DNA of 56,291 nt, taken from the NCBI GenBank assembly GCA_031280125.1, contig JAITHE010000076.1:1-56291 (forward strand). The letters run 5' to 3'. Position 1 is the stretch's first letter. Every line of letters starts with the position of its first letter. The notes under the pieces were generated by a model. That model was not told the DNA's origin. It made no database searches and saw only the letters and a list, made by a program, of their open reading frames with translations. Source of the DNA: Treponema sp. (GTDB lineage Bacteria; Spirochaetota; Spirochaetia; Treponematales; Breznakiellaceae). Below are positions 17,740 to 27,566 of this stretch, piece after piece. The translations under genes and the position numbers were made by a program.

Positions 17740-18416
17740 TTAACCAGGTACACCCAGCTTCTTCCGTTTTTTCGGATCTTCCTCGCCAAACCAGCCTTTT
17801 CCAGCACATAAAGGGCTTTCCTGGCCAGGACCTCGCGTATCCGGGCTGTCTCGGCCAGGGTTTTTACGGTAATTTCTCCCCGAAAGGGCAAAAAGCGCAG
17901 CCAGTCGGCCCTTTTCCCCAACAGAACCCGGTCCCGCCATGTCTCAAGGATCCTGTCCTCTATGCTTATGCCCCTCCGCCGCCAGGAACCTTTGCCGTCA
18001 TCCCGGCGGCGCTCCAGAACATCCACCAGGGCGATCTCCACGGTCAGGTCCCGCTGCAGGATCAGCGACGGAGCATGGATGAGTTCGCCGAAAATATCCC
18101 AGGGGCTTCCCTTACGGGGACTCTTTCTCCGGGAAAGAAGATTTCCCCCGGTATCGTAGAGTTCTATGGTTTTATTGACAATAACCGGATAGATAAGCCG
18201 CACCGCCCCCTCCGCCGTCAGGGCGGGAATTTTGTTTTTCAGGGCGCCGAAGTGGCCGGTCTGGATTTCAACCGCCTCGCCGCCGGGGCCTATGGCGTCG
18301 CAGACGTATCCCCCCCGGGCTTCTTCCGTTCTTCCCGGTCCGGCGTAACGGAATTTAAGGGCCCGGTGGAGGCTGCTTTCGTTTTCCGTGCCGATTCCGC
18401 CCCTAGAAACGGTCAT
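17736..18416 (-). CDS. Conserved-looking hypothetical, possible winged-helix C-terminus
   Basis: C-terminus TVKTLAETARIREVLARKALYVLEKAGLARKIRKNGRSWVYLVN resembles a wHTH; start uncertain (18416 or 18449). Confidence 0.5.
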   Translation of the reverse strand: MTVSRGGIGTENESSLHRALKFRYAGPGRTEEARGGYVCDAIGPGGEAVEIQTGHFGALKNKIPALTAEGAVRLIYPVIVNKTIELYDTGGNLLSRRKSPRKGSPWDIFGELIHAPSLILQRDLTVEIALVDVLERRRDDGKGSWRRRGISIEDRILETWRDRVLLGKRADWLRFLPFRGEITVKTLAETARIREVLARKALYVLEKAGLARKIRKNGRSWVYLVN

Positions 18417-18675
18417 CCAAAACAGTCCTTCCGCCCTTGGTATAGGCAAGCAGTTCTTCGGCCCCCATCAGTTCCAAAAAATGGCAGGTTTCGCGGGATC
18501 CCTTGTTTTCCTCGGTTTTGATCCGGGCTACCCGGAACACGATCATCCTGTTGGTGGGCAAAGGCAGGGTCAGGACGCGGCCGTTCATGTCTACCAAAGC
18601 GTTAATGGGAAGCCGCCCGGGGATCTCTTGAACATCGCCTTCGGGGAAAACGACATAAAATTCCTCGATAAACAC
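18403..18675 (-). CDS. Small hypothetical protein
   Basis: 90 aa ORF overlapping the next gene; coherent codon usage. Confidence 0.45.
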   Translation of the reverse strand: MFIEEFYVVFPEGDVQEIPGRLPINALVDMNGRVLTLPLPTNRMIVFRVARIKTEENKGSRETCHFLELMGAEELLAYTKGGRTVLDDRF

Positions 18676-18798
18676 CGGTTTACCTTACCAAAGTCTCCGG
18701 GCCTTGGCAACCGCCGTTTTCCCCCCAGTCCTAAACGAATGTTAAGGAATTATTAAAGAAATTTTACTGTTTATAATGATTTTTCTTTCCAAGAACCC

Positions 18799-18827
18799 TT
18801 GACCCAGTCTTTTTTAATAAGAATAAT
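18799..18827 (+). promoter_or_regulatory. Candidate sigma-70 promoter of the mra/division operon
   Basis: TTGACC-17 nt-AATAAT. Confidence 0.5.
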
Positions 18828-18830
18828 GGA

Positions 18831-18870
18831 AAAAAGTGGGAAAAAGTGGAGAAAAGTAGGAAAAAGTGTT
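18831..18870 (+). promoter_or_regulatory. MraZ-type operator: four 10-bp tandem repeats
   Basis: AAAAAGTGGG AAAAAGTGGA GAAAAGTAGG AAAAAGTGTT directly before ATG. Confidence 0.75.
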
Positions 18871-19329
18871 ATGGCCTTGTTGAGCGGTGAATATCCGGCG
18901 ACTCTGGATGAAAAGGGCCGGATAAGCATCCCCTCCCGTTTCAGAGAGGGGATACCCGCAAACGTGCTGGTCCTGACCAAGGGGATATTGGCGGTCCACC
19001 ACTGTGTGTGGGCCTGCATTCCCGAAAATCTGGAAAGGATGCGGAACAACCTCGGGGCCTCCGCCGCTCCCCTGCCGTTTCTGAAAAATGACATCGTAAC
19101 CCGGTGGCAGAGGTTTTCCAATTTTGACGTGGACGTTGACAGGGCCGGACGGATCATGGTTCCCCAGAAACTGAGGGATTTTGCCGGTTTGAGTAAAGAA
19201 TGTATCGTAACCAGTGACGGAATCCGCATAGAGATTTGGGATGCCCGGCGCTATGAAGAGTATGAACGGCATATTGACGAACAAATTTCGGGGGTCCTTG
19301 AAGAGATGGGACCTCTAAATCTGTATTAG
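18871..19329 (+). CDS. mraZ: Transcriptional regulator MraZ
   Basis: LLSGEYPATLDEKGRISIPSRFREG, NFDVDVDRAGRIMVPQKLRDFAGL. Confidence 0.94.
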   Translation: MALLSGEYPATLDEKGRISIPSRFREGIPANVLVLTKGILAVHHCVWACIPENLERMRNNLGASAAPLPFLKNDIVTRWQRFSNFDVDVDRAGRIMVPQKLRDFAGLSKECIVTSDGIRIEIWDARRYEEYERHIDEQISGVLEEMGPLNLY

Positions 19330-19397
19330 GATATACGGAGAAAGGGAATTAAACGTTTTAGCCTGACCGCTTAAAACGGCGCCAAGGGAGGAAGGGT

Positions 19398-20351
19398 ATG
19401 GAGGCAGTCCATACTCCGGTACTGCTGGAAGAGACAATCCGGTATCTCGCGCCCCGGGAGAGAGGAGAGCTGATGGTGGATGCTACCCTGGGAGAGGGAG
19501 GCCACAGCGCCGCCTTTTTAAGGCGCTTCCCGGACTTAAAAATTGCCGGGGTGGACGCGGACGGGGAGATCCTGGAAAGAGCCCGGGAACGGCTGGGGGA
19601 ATTCAACGGAAGGGTTCGGCTGTACCGCCGCTGGTCGGGGGAATTCTTTTCCGGTTACCCGGCGGATCTGGAAAAGCCAAATACGATTCTTTTTGATTTG
19701 GGTATAAGCCTTTACCATTATGAGGGTTCCCGCCGGGGTTTTAGCTTTTTGCGGGATGAATATCTGGATATGAGGATCGACACTTCCCGGGGCAGGTCCG
19801 CCGCGGAACTTCTTGCCTCCCTTACGGAGAAGGGACTGGCGGATCTGCTCTACCGTAACGCGGGGGAACGGTATTCCCGGCGTATTGCCGCGGCCCTTGT
19901 GGAGGCCAGAAAACGGGGGCCCGTAACCACCAGCGCTGTCCTGGCAGACCTGGTTGCTGCGGCCCTCCCTGCCCCTTGCCGGCGGGGTCCCGTCCATCCG
20001 GCCACCCGGACCTTCCAGGCCCTGCGGATGGCGGTAAACGGCGAGGCGGAAAATCTGCCGGTTCTGCTGGAAGAGGCCCTGGGGATTCTGAAAGCGGGGG
20101 GCCGCATGGGGGTGATCAGTTTCCATTCCGGAGAGGACCGGGAGGTAAAGGGTTTTTTCCGGGCCAAGAACAGGGCCTGTACCTGTCCTCCCGAAACGCC
20201 GATATGTAGATGTGGGGGACTCCGCGCCATACGCATCCTTACCCGCAAACCCGTATTCGCGGGGGAGGAAGAGCGCCGGAAAAACCCTCCCTCCCGGAGC
20301 GCCAGGCTCCGGGTGGCGGAAAAAATTTGTTATTCCGGGGTAGAGCCATGA
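19398..20351 (+). CDS. rsmH: 16S rRNA m4C1402 methyltransferase
   Basis: HTPVLLEETI, MVDATLGEGGHSAAFL, ATRTFQALRMAVNGE, VISFHSGEDREVKGFFR. Confidence 0.95.
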   Translation: MEAVHTPVLLEETIRYLAPRERGELMVDATLGEGGHSAAFLRRFPDLKIAGVDADGEILERARERLGEFNGRVRLYRRWSGEFFSGYPADLEKPNTILFDLGISLYHYEGSRRGFSFLRDEYLDMRIDTSRGRSAAELLASLTEKGLADLLYRNAGERYSRRIAAALVEARKRGPVTTSAVLADLVAAALPAPCRRGPVHPATRTFQALRMAVNGEAENLPVLLEEALGILKAGGRMGVISFHSGEDREVKGFFRAKNRACTCPPETPICRCGGLRAIRILTRKPVFAGEEERRKNPPSRSARLRVAEKICYSGVEP

Positions 20352-20638
20352 GGCGCCGTTTCCTGTTCTATATGTTCATACTGTCCATCCCTTTCTTTTT
20401 GGGTCTGACAACATGGCAGTCTTCCCGGTACGGAAACCTGGAACGGGAAATCCTGGGACTGGAAAAAACCCAGGAAGAGTGGGTGGAAAACAACAAACGG
20501 CTTATCGCCGGTATTGCCTTTCTTTCTTCCCCAGACCGGATAGAACACATAGCACGGGAAGAGCTGGGACTGGAAAAAAAAGAGCCCGAAGAGGTACTCC
20601 AAATCTCCATAGGCGGCGGAGAAGGGTCCGGTGAATAA
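20348..20638 (+). CDS. ftsL: FtsL/DivIC-like septum protein
   Basis: N-terminal TM then short coiled-coil; located between rsmH and murF; IEHIAREELGLEKKEPEEV. Confidence 0.65.
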   Translation: MRRRFLFYMFILSIPFFLGLTTWQSSRYGNLEREILGLEKTQEEWVENNKRLIAGIAFLSSPDRIEHIAREELGLEKKEPEEVLQISIGGGEGSGE

Positions 20639-22049
20639 GGGTATGTTGATGGATTTCAAAAGCGCCGCCGAAGCTCTTGGGGGAAAACTCCTTTCCGGTA
20701 TGGCTGATGGGGGCTTTATGTCGGTGGCCGTGGATTCCCGTAAAGTTACCGGGGGAGCCCTTTTTGTCGCCCTCCGGGGTCTCAGTTCCGACGGCCACCG
20801 CTACCTGGACAGAGCCTTTGAGGCGGGGGCCGCCGCAGCCATGGTAAGTTCTCGGGGTATGGAAGAGGCGGGGTTTGATCCCGCTTCGGCGGCGGAAAAG
20901 GGCCGGATCCTGCTTGTGGTTGAGGATACCTTGAAGGGGTTACAGAACCTTGCGGCTGCCTACCTGGACCGTTTCCCGCGGCTTTTGCGGGTGGGGATCA
21001 CCGGGTCTTCTGGAAAGACCACCACCAAAGAGATTGCCGCCGCGGTGATAGGCAGGGAAAAAAATGTGGTGATGAATCCGGGGAACCTCAATTCCGAAAC
21101 AGGGCTTCCCCTGGCGGCTTTCGGCGTCCGGAAGGAACATGAAGTGGGTATTTTTGAGGCGGGGATGAACAGGAAGGGGGAAATCGCCGAACTGGCGGCG
21201 GTGCTGAAACCGCACATTGCCCTGATTACCAATATCGGCCCCGCCCACATAGGAATTCTTGGAAGCATGGACGCCATTGCCTCGGAAAAAAAGGCGTTTT
21301 TTTCGCGGTTCACCGGCGGGGAAACCGCCCTGATCCCCGATGAGGATCCCTTTAGGGACTATTTGGCCCGGGATATTAAGGGAAAAACCGTTTTTTACGG
21401 ACAAGAAAAACTTGAGGCGGCAGGAAAACTGACGGCGATTCACAGCCGGGGACTGGAGGGGGCGGATATTGTTTGGGAAGGAATTCCCGCCGCCTTCGGC
21501 CTTCCCGGAAGGCACAATGTAAAGAACGCCCTGGCCGCGGTTTCTCTGGCGGAAGAAGCCGGTATAGGGGATGCTGCGATCCGGGAAGGTCTTGCCTCGG
21601 TGCGGGGACTCTTTGGCCGGGGCGAGGTACTCCGGGGGCGGACCACGGTGATCCGGGACTGTTATAACGCCAACCCCGATTCAACCGCCGAAGCCCTGGC
21701 CTTCTGCGACAGCCTGGACTGGCCGGGCCGCCGGGTCTATGTCATAGGGTCCATGCTGGAACTGGGGGAACATGAAGAGGAGGCCCACAGGAGGCTGGGG
21801 GATCTTCTTCTTCGTTCCAGGGCGGACCTGATCTTTCTCTATGGCCGGGAAACCATGCCTGCTGTTTCCGTGTTGAAGGGGCAGGAAAGGATCCCCTGGT
21901 TTTATGCCGAATCCATGGAAGAACTTGCCGCCCTGGTGCCGGAGCGTATAAGGGAAGGGGATCTGGTACTCCTTAAGGGTTCCCGGGGCTGTGCCCTGGA
22001 AGATCTGACCTCCTCGGTCTTAATCAAGGGGGAAGCGGATGTTTTTTGA
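20631..22049 (+). CDS. murF: UDP-N-acetylmuramoyl-tripeptide--D-alanyl-D-alanine ligase
   Basis: VAVDSRKVTGGALFVALRG, GITGSSGKTTTKE, DCYNANPDSTAEAL. Confidence 0.94.
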   Translation: MNKGMLMDFKSAAEALGGKLLSGMADGGFMSVAVDSRKVTGGALFVALRGLSSDGHRYLDRAFEAGAAAAMVSSRGMEEAGFDPASAAEKGRILLVVEDTLKGLQNLAAAYLDRFPRLLRVGITGSSGKTTTKEIAAAVIGREKNVVMNPGNLNSETGLPLAAFGVRKEHEVGIFEAGMNRKGEIAELAAVLKPHIALITNIGPAHIGILGSMDAIASEKKAFFSRFTGGETALIPDEDPFRDYLARDIKGKTVFYGQEKLEAAGKLTAIHSRGLEGADIVWEGIPAAFGLPGRHNVKNALAAVSLAEEAGIGDAAIREGLASVRGLFGRGEVLRGRTTVIRDCYNANPDSTAEALAFCDSLDWPGRRVYVIGSMLELGEHEEEAHRRLGDLLLRSRADLIFLYGRETMPAVSVLKGQERIPWFYAESMEELAALVPERIREGDLVLLKGSRGCALEDLTSSVLIKGEADVF

Positions 22050-23118
22050 ATTTGTGTATCCCCTGGTCCGTTATTTTACTCCCCTGAACGTTTTTCAGTA
22101 TGTAACCTTCCGGGCGGCCTACGCTGCCCTGACCACTCTTCTCTTTTGTTATCTCCTGGGGCCTTCGATAATCGAGGGTCTGCGGACACTTAAGGTGGGC
22201 CAGTCCATCAGGGACGACGGCCCTCAGACCCATTTGAAAAAAGGGGGAACCCCGACCATGGGGGGGGTGATGATTCTCCTTTCCATCGCATTGTCAACCT
22301 TGCTCTGGCAGGACATGGGCAACGTGAAAATATGGCTTTGTCTGGGTTCCCTGCTGGCCTTTGGCGCCATCGGCTATGTGGATGATTACCTTAAGGTAAC
22401 CCGCCGGAATTCCAACGGCCTTCCGGGGTGGATCAAATTCGGCGCCCAGATAGCCGTTGCCCTGGGGGTGGCGCTGATCCTTTACTATTCCGGGGAAGAG
22501 GGGATCAGCTACCTGTATATCCCCTTCTTTAAAAATCCCATCGTAGATATGGGGCCTCTCTGGATTCCCTTTGCGGTACTCTTGATGGTGGGGGAATCCA
22601 ACGCGGTAAACTTGACCGACGGCCTTGACGGTCTTGCCACGGGGCTTCTGCTTTCTGTTTTTGTTACCCTGGCCATTTTAACCTACCTTTCGGGCCGGGC
22701 GGATTATTCCGCCTACCTGGGGATACCCCACATTGCCGGGGCCGGGGAACTTACCGTTTTTTGTCTTGCCGCGGTGGGCGCCTGTGTCGGTTTTCTCTGG
22801 TTTAACGCCCACCCAGCGGAAGTTTTTATGGGAGACGTGGGGAGCCTTTCCCTGGGGGGGATCATAGCCACCATTTCATTGATCATCAAAAAGGAAATTT
22901 TGATTTTGGTTATAGGAGGCGTCTTTGTTCTGGAGGCGGCGTCGGTTATTTTACAGGTGCTGTCCTACAAATTGTGGAAGCGGCGGATTTTTAAGATGGC
23001 GCCCCTGCATCACCATTTTGAGCTGTCCGGCTGGGTGGAAACCAAGGTGGTGATCCGCTTCTGGATTCTTGGAGGGCTTTTTGCCATTATTGCCCTTTCG
23101 ACATTGAAGATACAGTAG
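22039..23118 (+). CDS. mraY: Phospho-N-acetylmuramoyl-pentapeptide transferase
   Basis: GGTPTMGGVMILL, GYVDDYLKV, NLTDGLDGLATG, FMGDVGSLSLGG, PLHHHFELSGW. Confidence 0.96.
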   Translation: MFFEFVYPLVRYFTPLNVFQYVTFRAAYAALTTLLFCYLLGPSIIEGLRTLKVGQSIRDDGPQTHLKKGGTPTMGGVMILLSIALSTLLWQDMGNVKIWLCLGSLLAFGAIGYVDDYLKVTRRNSNGLPGWIKFGAQIAVALGVALILYYSGEEGISYLYIPFFKNPIVDMGPLWIPFAVLLMVGESNAVNLTDGLDGLATGLLLSVFVTLAILTYLSGRADYSAYLGIPHIAGAGELTVFCLAAVGACVGFLWFNAHPAEVFMGDVGSLSLGGIIATISLIIKKEILILVIGGVFVLEAASVILQVLSYKLWKRRIFKMAPLHHHFELSGWVETKVVIRFWILGGLFAIIALSTLKIQ

Positions 23119-23124
23119 GAAACG

Positions 23125-24252
23125 ATGAAGCTGCAGTTTGTTATGGAAAAAGCCGGGAGGGGAAATGCGCCGGATTATGTTTTGGTCTCCTCCGTTCTGC
23201 TCCTTACCGGTACGGGGCTTGTAACCCTCTACTCTTCTTCCTACGCCTTTGCGAATCGTTTTTTCGGAAACGGCCTCTATTTTATTTCCCGCCAGGCGGT
23301 GCTTGCCCTGCTGGGGTTTGCCCTCTTTTTTATCGTTTCCCGGATTAACCTGGAATTTCTGCGGGGCTGGATACTGCCCATTATTGTGGGGACCATGGCG
23401 CTTTGCGTATTTACCTTTGTTCCCGGCATCGGGATAATGAAAAACGGAGCTACCCGCTGGATTCGCCTGGGTTCTTCCACCTATCAGCCTTCGGAGCTGG
23501 TTAAGCTGGCGCTGCCCCTCTACCTGGCCCATATCTTTGACAAAAAAAACGGCAGCCTGGATTCTTTTTCCGCCGGGATCATGCCCCCCACGATGATTAC
23601 GGTAATTTTCTGCGCCTTGATTTATCTGCAGAACAATTTTTCCACCGCCTTTTTTATTCTCCTTAACGCTCTGGCGATTTTTTATCTGGCGGGGATCAGA
23701 CTTAGGTATTTCTTCGGAGCGGCCATGATTTTTTTCCCCCTTTCGGTATTTTTTGTGCTTACCAGGGAACACCGGCTCCGGCGGGTGATCAGTTTTTTTC
23801 TGCCCCAGTGGGAACCCCTGGGTTCCGGTTACCAGGTGCGTCTGAGTGCCGCCACCATCGGTTCCGGCGGTTTCTGGGGCAAGGGCATCGGCCAGGGGAC
23901 CAGGAAGATCGCCAGCGTACCGGAAATTCATTCCGATTTTATCTTTGCATCCTTTGCGGAAGAAACAGGTTTTGCCGGGGTGGCGCTGCTCTTTGTCCTT
24001 TTTGCCGTTTTTGCCTTTGCGGTTTACCGCTGCGCCCTAAAAAGCGCAAGTCCCTTCAGGCGGCTTTTAAGTTTTGGACTGGGAACGATGATCCTCTCCC
24101 AGATACTGCTTAACATCGCCGTGGTTATCGGGGCCCTGCCCACCACGGGGATACCCCTGCCGTTTTTTTCCGCCGGGGGTTCTTCCCTGGCTACCACGCT
24201 GGTAATGTGCGGTTTACTGGTTAACAATTCCCGGGAGGCGGAATATGTCTAG
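23125..24252 (+). CDS. ftsW: Lipid II polymerase/division protein FtsW (SEDS family)
   Basis: RWIRLGSSTYQPSELVKLALPLYLA, GSGYQVRLSAATIGSGGFWGKGIGQGTRK, HSDFIFASFAEETGF. Confidence 0.93.
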   Translation: MKLQFVMEKAGRGNAPDYVLVSSVLLLTGTGLVTLYSSSYAFANRFFGNGLYFISRQAVLALLGFALFFIVSRINLEFLRGWILPIIVGTMALCVFTFVPGIGIMKNGATRWIRLGSSTYQPSELVKLALPLYLAHIFDKKNGSLDSFSAGIMPPTMITVIFCALIYLQNNFSTAFFILLNALAIFYLAGIRLRYFFGAAMIFFPLSVFFVLTREHRLRRVISFFLPQWEPLGSGYQVRLSAATIGSGGFWGKGIGQGTRKIASVPEIHSDFIFASFAEETGFAGVALLFVLFAVFAFAVYRCALKSASPFRRLLSFGLGTMILSQILLNIAVVIGALPTTGIPLPFFSAGGSSLATTLVMCGLLVNNSREAEYV

Positions 24253-25078
24253 CGGATACGTATACGGAGAAGATCTAGTCTTTGGAGCCTCAAGCCGCTC
24301 TTCCTCCCGAATTCCGGGCAGTAAAAAGCTCAAGCGGCTCCTGGCCCTTGTAACGGTCCTGTTGGGGGCGGAACTGATCTGGCTTTTCGGGATAAGTCCC
24401 TGTATGCCCCTTTCCAGGGTGGAGATTTCAGGCATCCCCGGTATAGACCGGCATGCCGTCCTTGCCCTGGCGGGAATAGGTACCCATTCTTCCTATATGA
24501 CGGTGAACGCCCGGGGGGCGGAACAGGCCCTGCTTGAACTTCCTGCGGTACGGGCTGCCCGGGTGGTCAAGGGGTTTCCCAACCGGATCCGGATTGTGCT
24601 GGAGCCCCGCCGGGCTGCGGCCATGGCCTTTGTAGAAAGGGGGGGGCGGATCTTTCCCGCCCTGATAGACGGAGACGGCATGGTTTTCAGCGTGGGCCGG
24701 GAAGGGTTTCAGGAGGATGAAATGCTGCCGGTAATTTCGGGCCTTTCCCTGGAAGGGGCCTTTCCCGGTATGAAACTTCCCCGGATCTACAGCTCCCTCT
24801 TTTTTAAGCTGGAAACCCTTGCCCGGGAATCGCCGGAACTGCTTTCCACCGTTTCGGAGATCAGGATTAACCGGAAAAATTACGACGGTTTTGACTTGAC
24901 CCTTTTCCCCGCCCACCGGGGCATCAAAGTAAGGGTAGGCCAGGATATTAATGAAGAAACCCTGCGGTACATGCTGCTTATGCTTGACGTGCTTTCGGCG
25001 TCGTCCCGTCCCGTTGAAGAAATTGACTTCAGGACCGGAACCGCTTCATACAGAATCAAGGAGGCCTACTCTGGCTAG
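24245..25078 (+). CDS. ftsQ: Division protein FtsQ/DivIB (POTRA)
   Basis: Single N-terminal TM, POTRA-like LSRVEISGIPGIDRHAVLALAGI, position between ftsW and ftsA. Confidence 0.8.
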   Translation: MSSGYVYGEDLVFGASSRSSSRIPGSKKLKRLLALVTVLLGAELIWLFGISPCMPLSRVEISGIPGIDRHAVLALAGIGTHSSYMTVNARGAEQALLELPAVRAARVVKGFPNRIRIVLEPRRAAAMAFVERGGRIFPALIDGDGMVFSVGREGFQEDEMLPVISGLSLEGAFPGMKLPRIYSSLFFKLETLARESPELLSTVSEIRINRKNYDGFDLTLFPAHRGIKVRVGQDINEETLRYMLLMLDVLSASSRPVEEIDFRTGTASYRIKEAYSG

Positions 25079-26330
25079 CGAAGGTTTGGTTGTCGGCCTG
25101 GATATAGGTACGACCAAGGTATGCGCCGTGATCGGTGAACGAAACGAAAGGGGCGGCCTGGAAATAACCGGTGTGGGGATCTGTCCTTCCACAGGGCTGC
25201 GCAAGGGGGTGGTGGTTAATATTGAGGCCACCCTGCGTTCCGTGGCCGCCGCCATTGAAGCGGCGGAAATGATGAGCGGACGGGAAGTACACAGCGCCTA
25301 TACGGGAATAGGAGGCAGCCATATCGACGGCATCAATTCCCGGGGGGTGGTGGCGGTAACGGGAAAGAACCGGGAAACCCGGGAAATCGGCGAGGACGAC
25401 ATTGTGCGGGTTCTGGAGGCCGCCCGGGCGGTGGTAATACCCATGGACCGGCAGGTGCTTGAGCTGATACCCCAGAGCTATATCGTCGATGATCAGAAGG
25501 GTATTCGGGATCCCTTGGATATGATAGGGGTACGGCTCGAAGCGGAGGTTCACATCATTACCTGTTCCGTTACCAGCGCCCAGAACCTGATTAAGTGTGT
25601 TAACCGGGCGGGTTTCCGGGTGGACGGCCTGGTGCTTCAGTCCCTGGCGGCGGGCAGGGCGGTCCTGACCGAGGAAGAAAAGGAACTAGGGGCGGCCTTG
25701 ATCGACATGGGAGGGGGCACTACGGATATGCTGGTCTATGCAGAGGGGGCTCCCTATTCAACCACCACTATCCCCGCCGGAGGAACCCAGGTAACCAACG
25801 ATATTTCGATCATCAAAAATATTTCTTTTGAGACCGCGGAAAAGATTAAACTTGAAGCGGGGAGCTGCTGGGAAGGGGCTTTTACCGGGGATGAGGATAT
25901 TATCGTTCCCGGGGTGGGGGGCAGGCCGCCCCTGCCCATTCCCCGTTCCCAGATTGGGGAAATTATCCGGCCCCGGGTGGAGGAAATCTTCCTCATGGTC
26001 AAGGAGAAGCTGGACGTACTTGTCCTTTCCCGTCCCCTGGGCGGAGGAGTGGTGCTTACCGGCGGCGGATCCCAGCTTCCCGGAGCGGCGGAACTGGCGG
26101 CGGATATTTTTAGGCTGCCTGTCCGGGTGGGTTCGCCCCTGCCCGTGGGAGGGCTTGTGGAAGAGTACCGGAGCCCGGTATACGCCACCGCGGTGGGATT
26201 GGCCCTGGAAGGGGACAGCCGGGAACTGCGGAACGGTTCCGACCGGGGCGGGGAAAAGGGCAGGAGCGAACGGGGGACAGGATCCCTCTTTGGCAGGCTT
26301 ACAGAATGGTTGAAACGGGAATTCTTTTAG
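25071..26330 (+). CDS. ftsA: Division protein FtsA
   Basis: VGLDIGTTKVCAVIGE, INSRGVVAVTG, LGAALIDMGGGTTDMLVY, GVVLTGGGSQLPG; start inferred as CTG 6 nt after AAGGAGG. Confidence 0.94.
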   Translation: MASEGLVVGLDIGTTKVCAVIGERNERGGLEITGVGICPSTGLRKGVVVNIEATLRSVAAAIEAAEMMSGREVHSAYTGIGGSHIDGINSRGVVAVTGKNRETREIGEDDIVRVLEAARAVVIPMDRQVLELIPQSYIVDDQKGIRDPLDMIGVRLEAEVHIITCSVTSAQNLIKCVNRAGFRVDGLVLQSLAAGRAVLTEEEKELGAALIDMGGGTTDMLVYAEGAPYSTTTIPAGGTQVTNDISIIKNISFETAEKIKLEAGSCWEGAFTGDEDIIVPGVGGRPPLPIPRSQIGEIIRPRVEEIFLMVKEKLDVLVLSRPLGGGVVLTGGGSQLPGAAELAADIFRLPVRVGSPLPVGGLVEEYRSPVYATAVGLALEGDSRELRNGSDRGGEKGRSERGTGSLFGRLTEWLKREFF

Positions 26331-26360
26331 GTTCCTAAAAGTAAAATAGTGGGAGGGAAT

Positions 26361-27566
26361 ATGAACATTCAGGTTTTGGACGAAAGGGAACGGTCTTCCG
26401 GTCCCAGGTCCACGGTGATCAAGGTGATAGGCGCCGGCGGCGGCGGATCAAACGCCGTTAACCGCATGATCGACTGCGGCCTTGAGGGCGTTGAATTTAT
26501 CGCCGCCAATACGGATCTTCAGGCACTGAATCAAAGCAGAGCGGAGATAAAACTGCCCATCGGCTCTAAACTTACTGCAGGGCTGGGCGCCGGTGGAAGG
26601 CCCGAAGTGGGCGAAAAGGCCGCCGTGGAAGACCGGGACATGATCGCCAATACCCTGAAGGGGGCGGACATGGTCTTTGTTACCGCCGGTATGGGGGGGG
26701 GGACCGGTACCGGCGCGGCCCCGGTGATCGCCCAGGTGGCCCGGGAGTGCGGCGCCCTTACGGTGGGGGTGGTAACTAAGCCCTTTGGTTTTGAGGGCCG
26801 CTATAAGATGAGGCTCGCCGAAGAGGGGATTGCCAAGATGAGGGAAGCGGTGGATACCCTCATCGTTATCCAGAATCAGCAGCTTATTTCTCTGGTGGAA
26901 AAAAGAACCCCCATTAAGGAAGCCTTTCTCAGGGCAGACGACATACTCCGTCAAGGCGTGCAGGGTATTGCTGATTTGATTATTGAAACGGGGCTTATCA
27001 ACATAGACTTCGCCGATGTAAAAACTACCATGTACGGCCAGGGAGACGCCCTTATGGGGGTTGGTTCGGCCTCCGGGGACAACCGGGCCCAGGAAGCGGC
27101 GGTCCGGGCGGTGGAAAATCCCCTGCTGGAAGATACGGCCATAACCGGCGCCCAGCGCATACTGATCAACGTTTCCGGAGGCGAATCATTTGCCCTGTCG
27201 GAACTGCAGGATGTGGTAGAGGTTATCACCGAAAAGGCCGATTCCAACGCCCAGATTATTTCCGGGGCGGTGCTTAACCCTGAGCTGGGGGACAGGCTTC
27301 AGGTTACGGTGATTGCCACAGGATTCCAGGGTCCGGCGCTGAACATAGACGGAGCGGCGGAAGGGCCGGGGGACGCTGCCAGGGAAAAAGATTTTGTGGC
27401 CATTGAAGAATGGAATTCCTTTACCAGCCGCGCTTCCCGAAAACGGACCGAATACCTTTCCCACCGGAATTACCACCAGGAAGATCTGGATGTTCCCACG
27501 GTGATGCGTTTTCCCGTTGAACCGGAAGAAAAACCGGCCGTCAAAAAGGAAATTGCCGGTTTATGA
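26361..27566 (+). CDS. ftsZ: Division protein FtsZ
   Basis: [37 protein letters not shown]-terminal peptide [10 protein letters not shown]. Confidence 0.98.
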   Translation: MNIQVLDERERSSGPRSTVIKVIGAGGGGSNAVNRMIDCGLEGVEFIAANTDLQALNQSRAEIKLPIGSKLTAGLGAGGRPEVGEKAAVEDRDMIANTLKGADMVFVTAGMGGGTGTGAAPVIAQVARECGALTVGVVTKPFGFEGRYKMRLAEEGIAKMREAVDTLIVIQNQQLISLVEKRTPIKEAFLRADDILRQGVQGIADLIIETGLINIDFADVKTTMYGQGDALMGVGSASGDNRAQEAAVRAVENPLLEDTAITGAQRILINVSGGESFALSELQDVVEVITEKADSNAQIISGAVLNPELGDRLQVTVIATGFQGPALNIDGAAEGPGDAAREKDFVAIEEWNSFTSRASRKRTEYLSHRNYHQEDLDVPTVMRFPVEPEEKPAVKKEIAGL

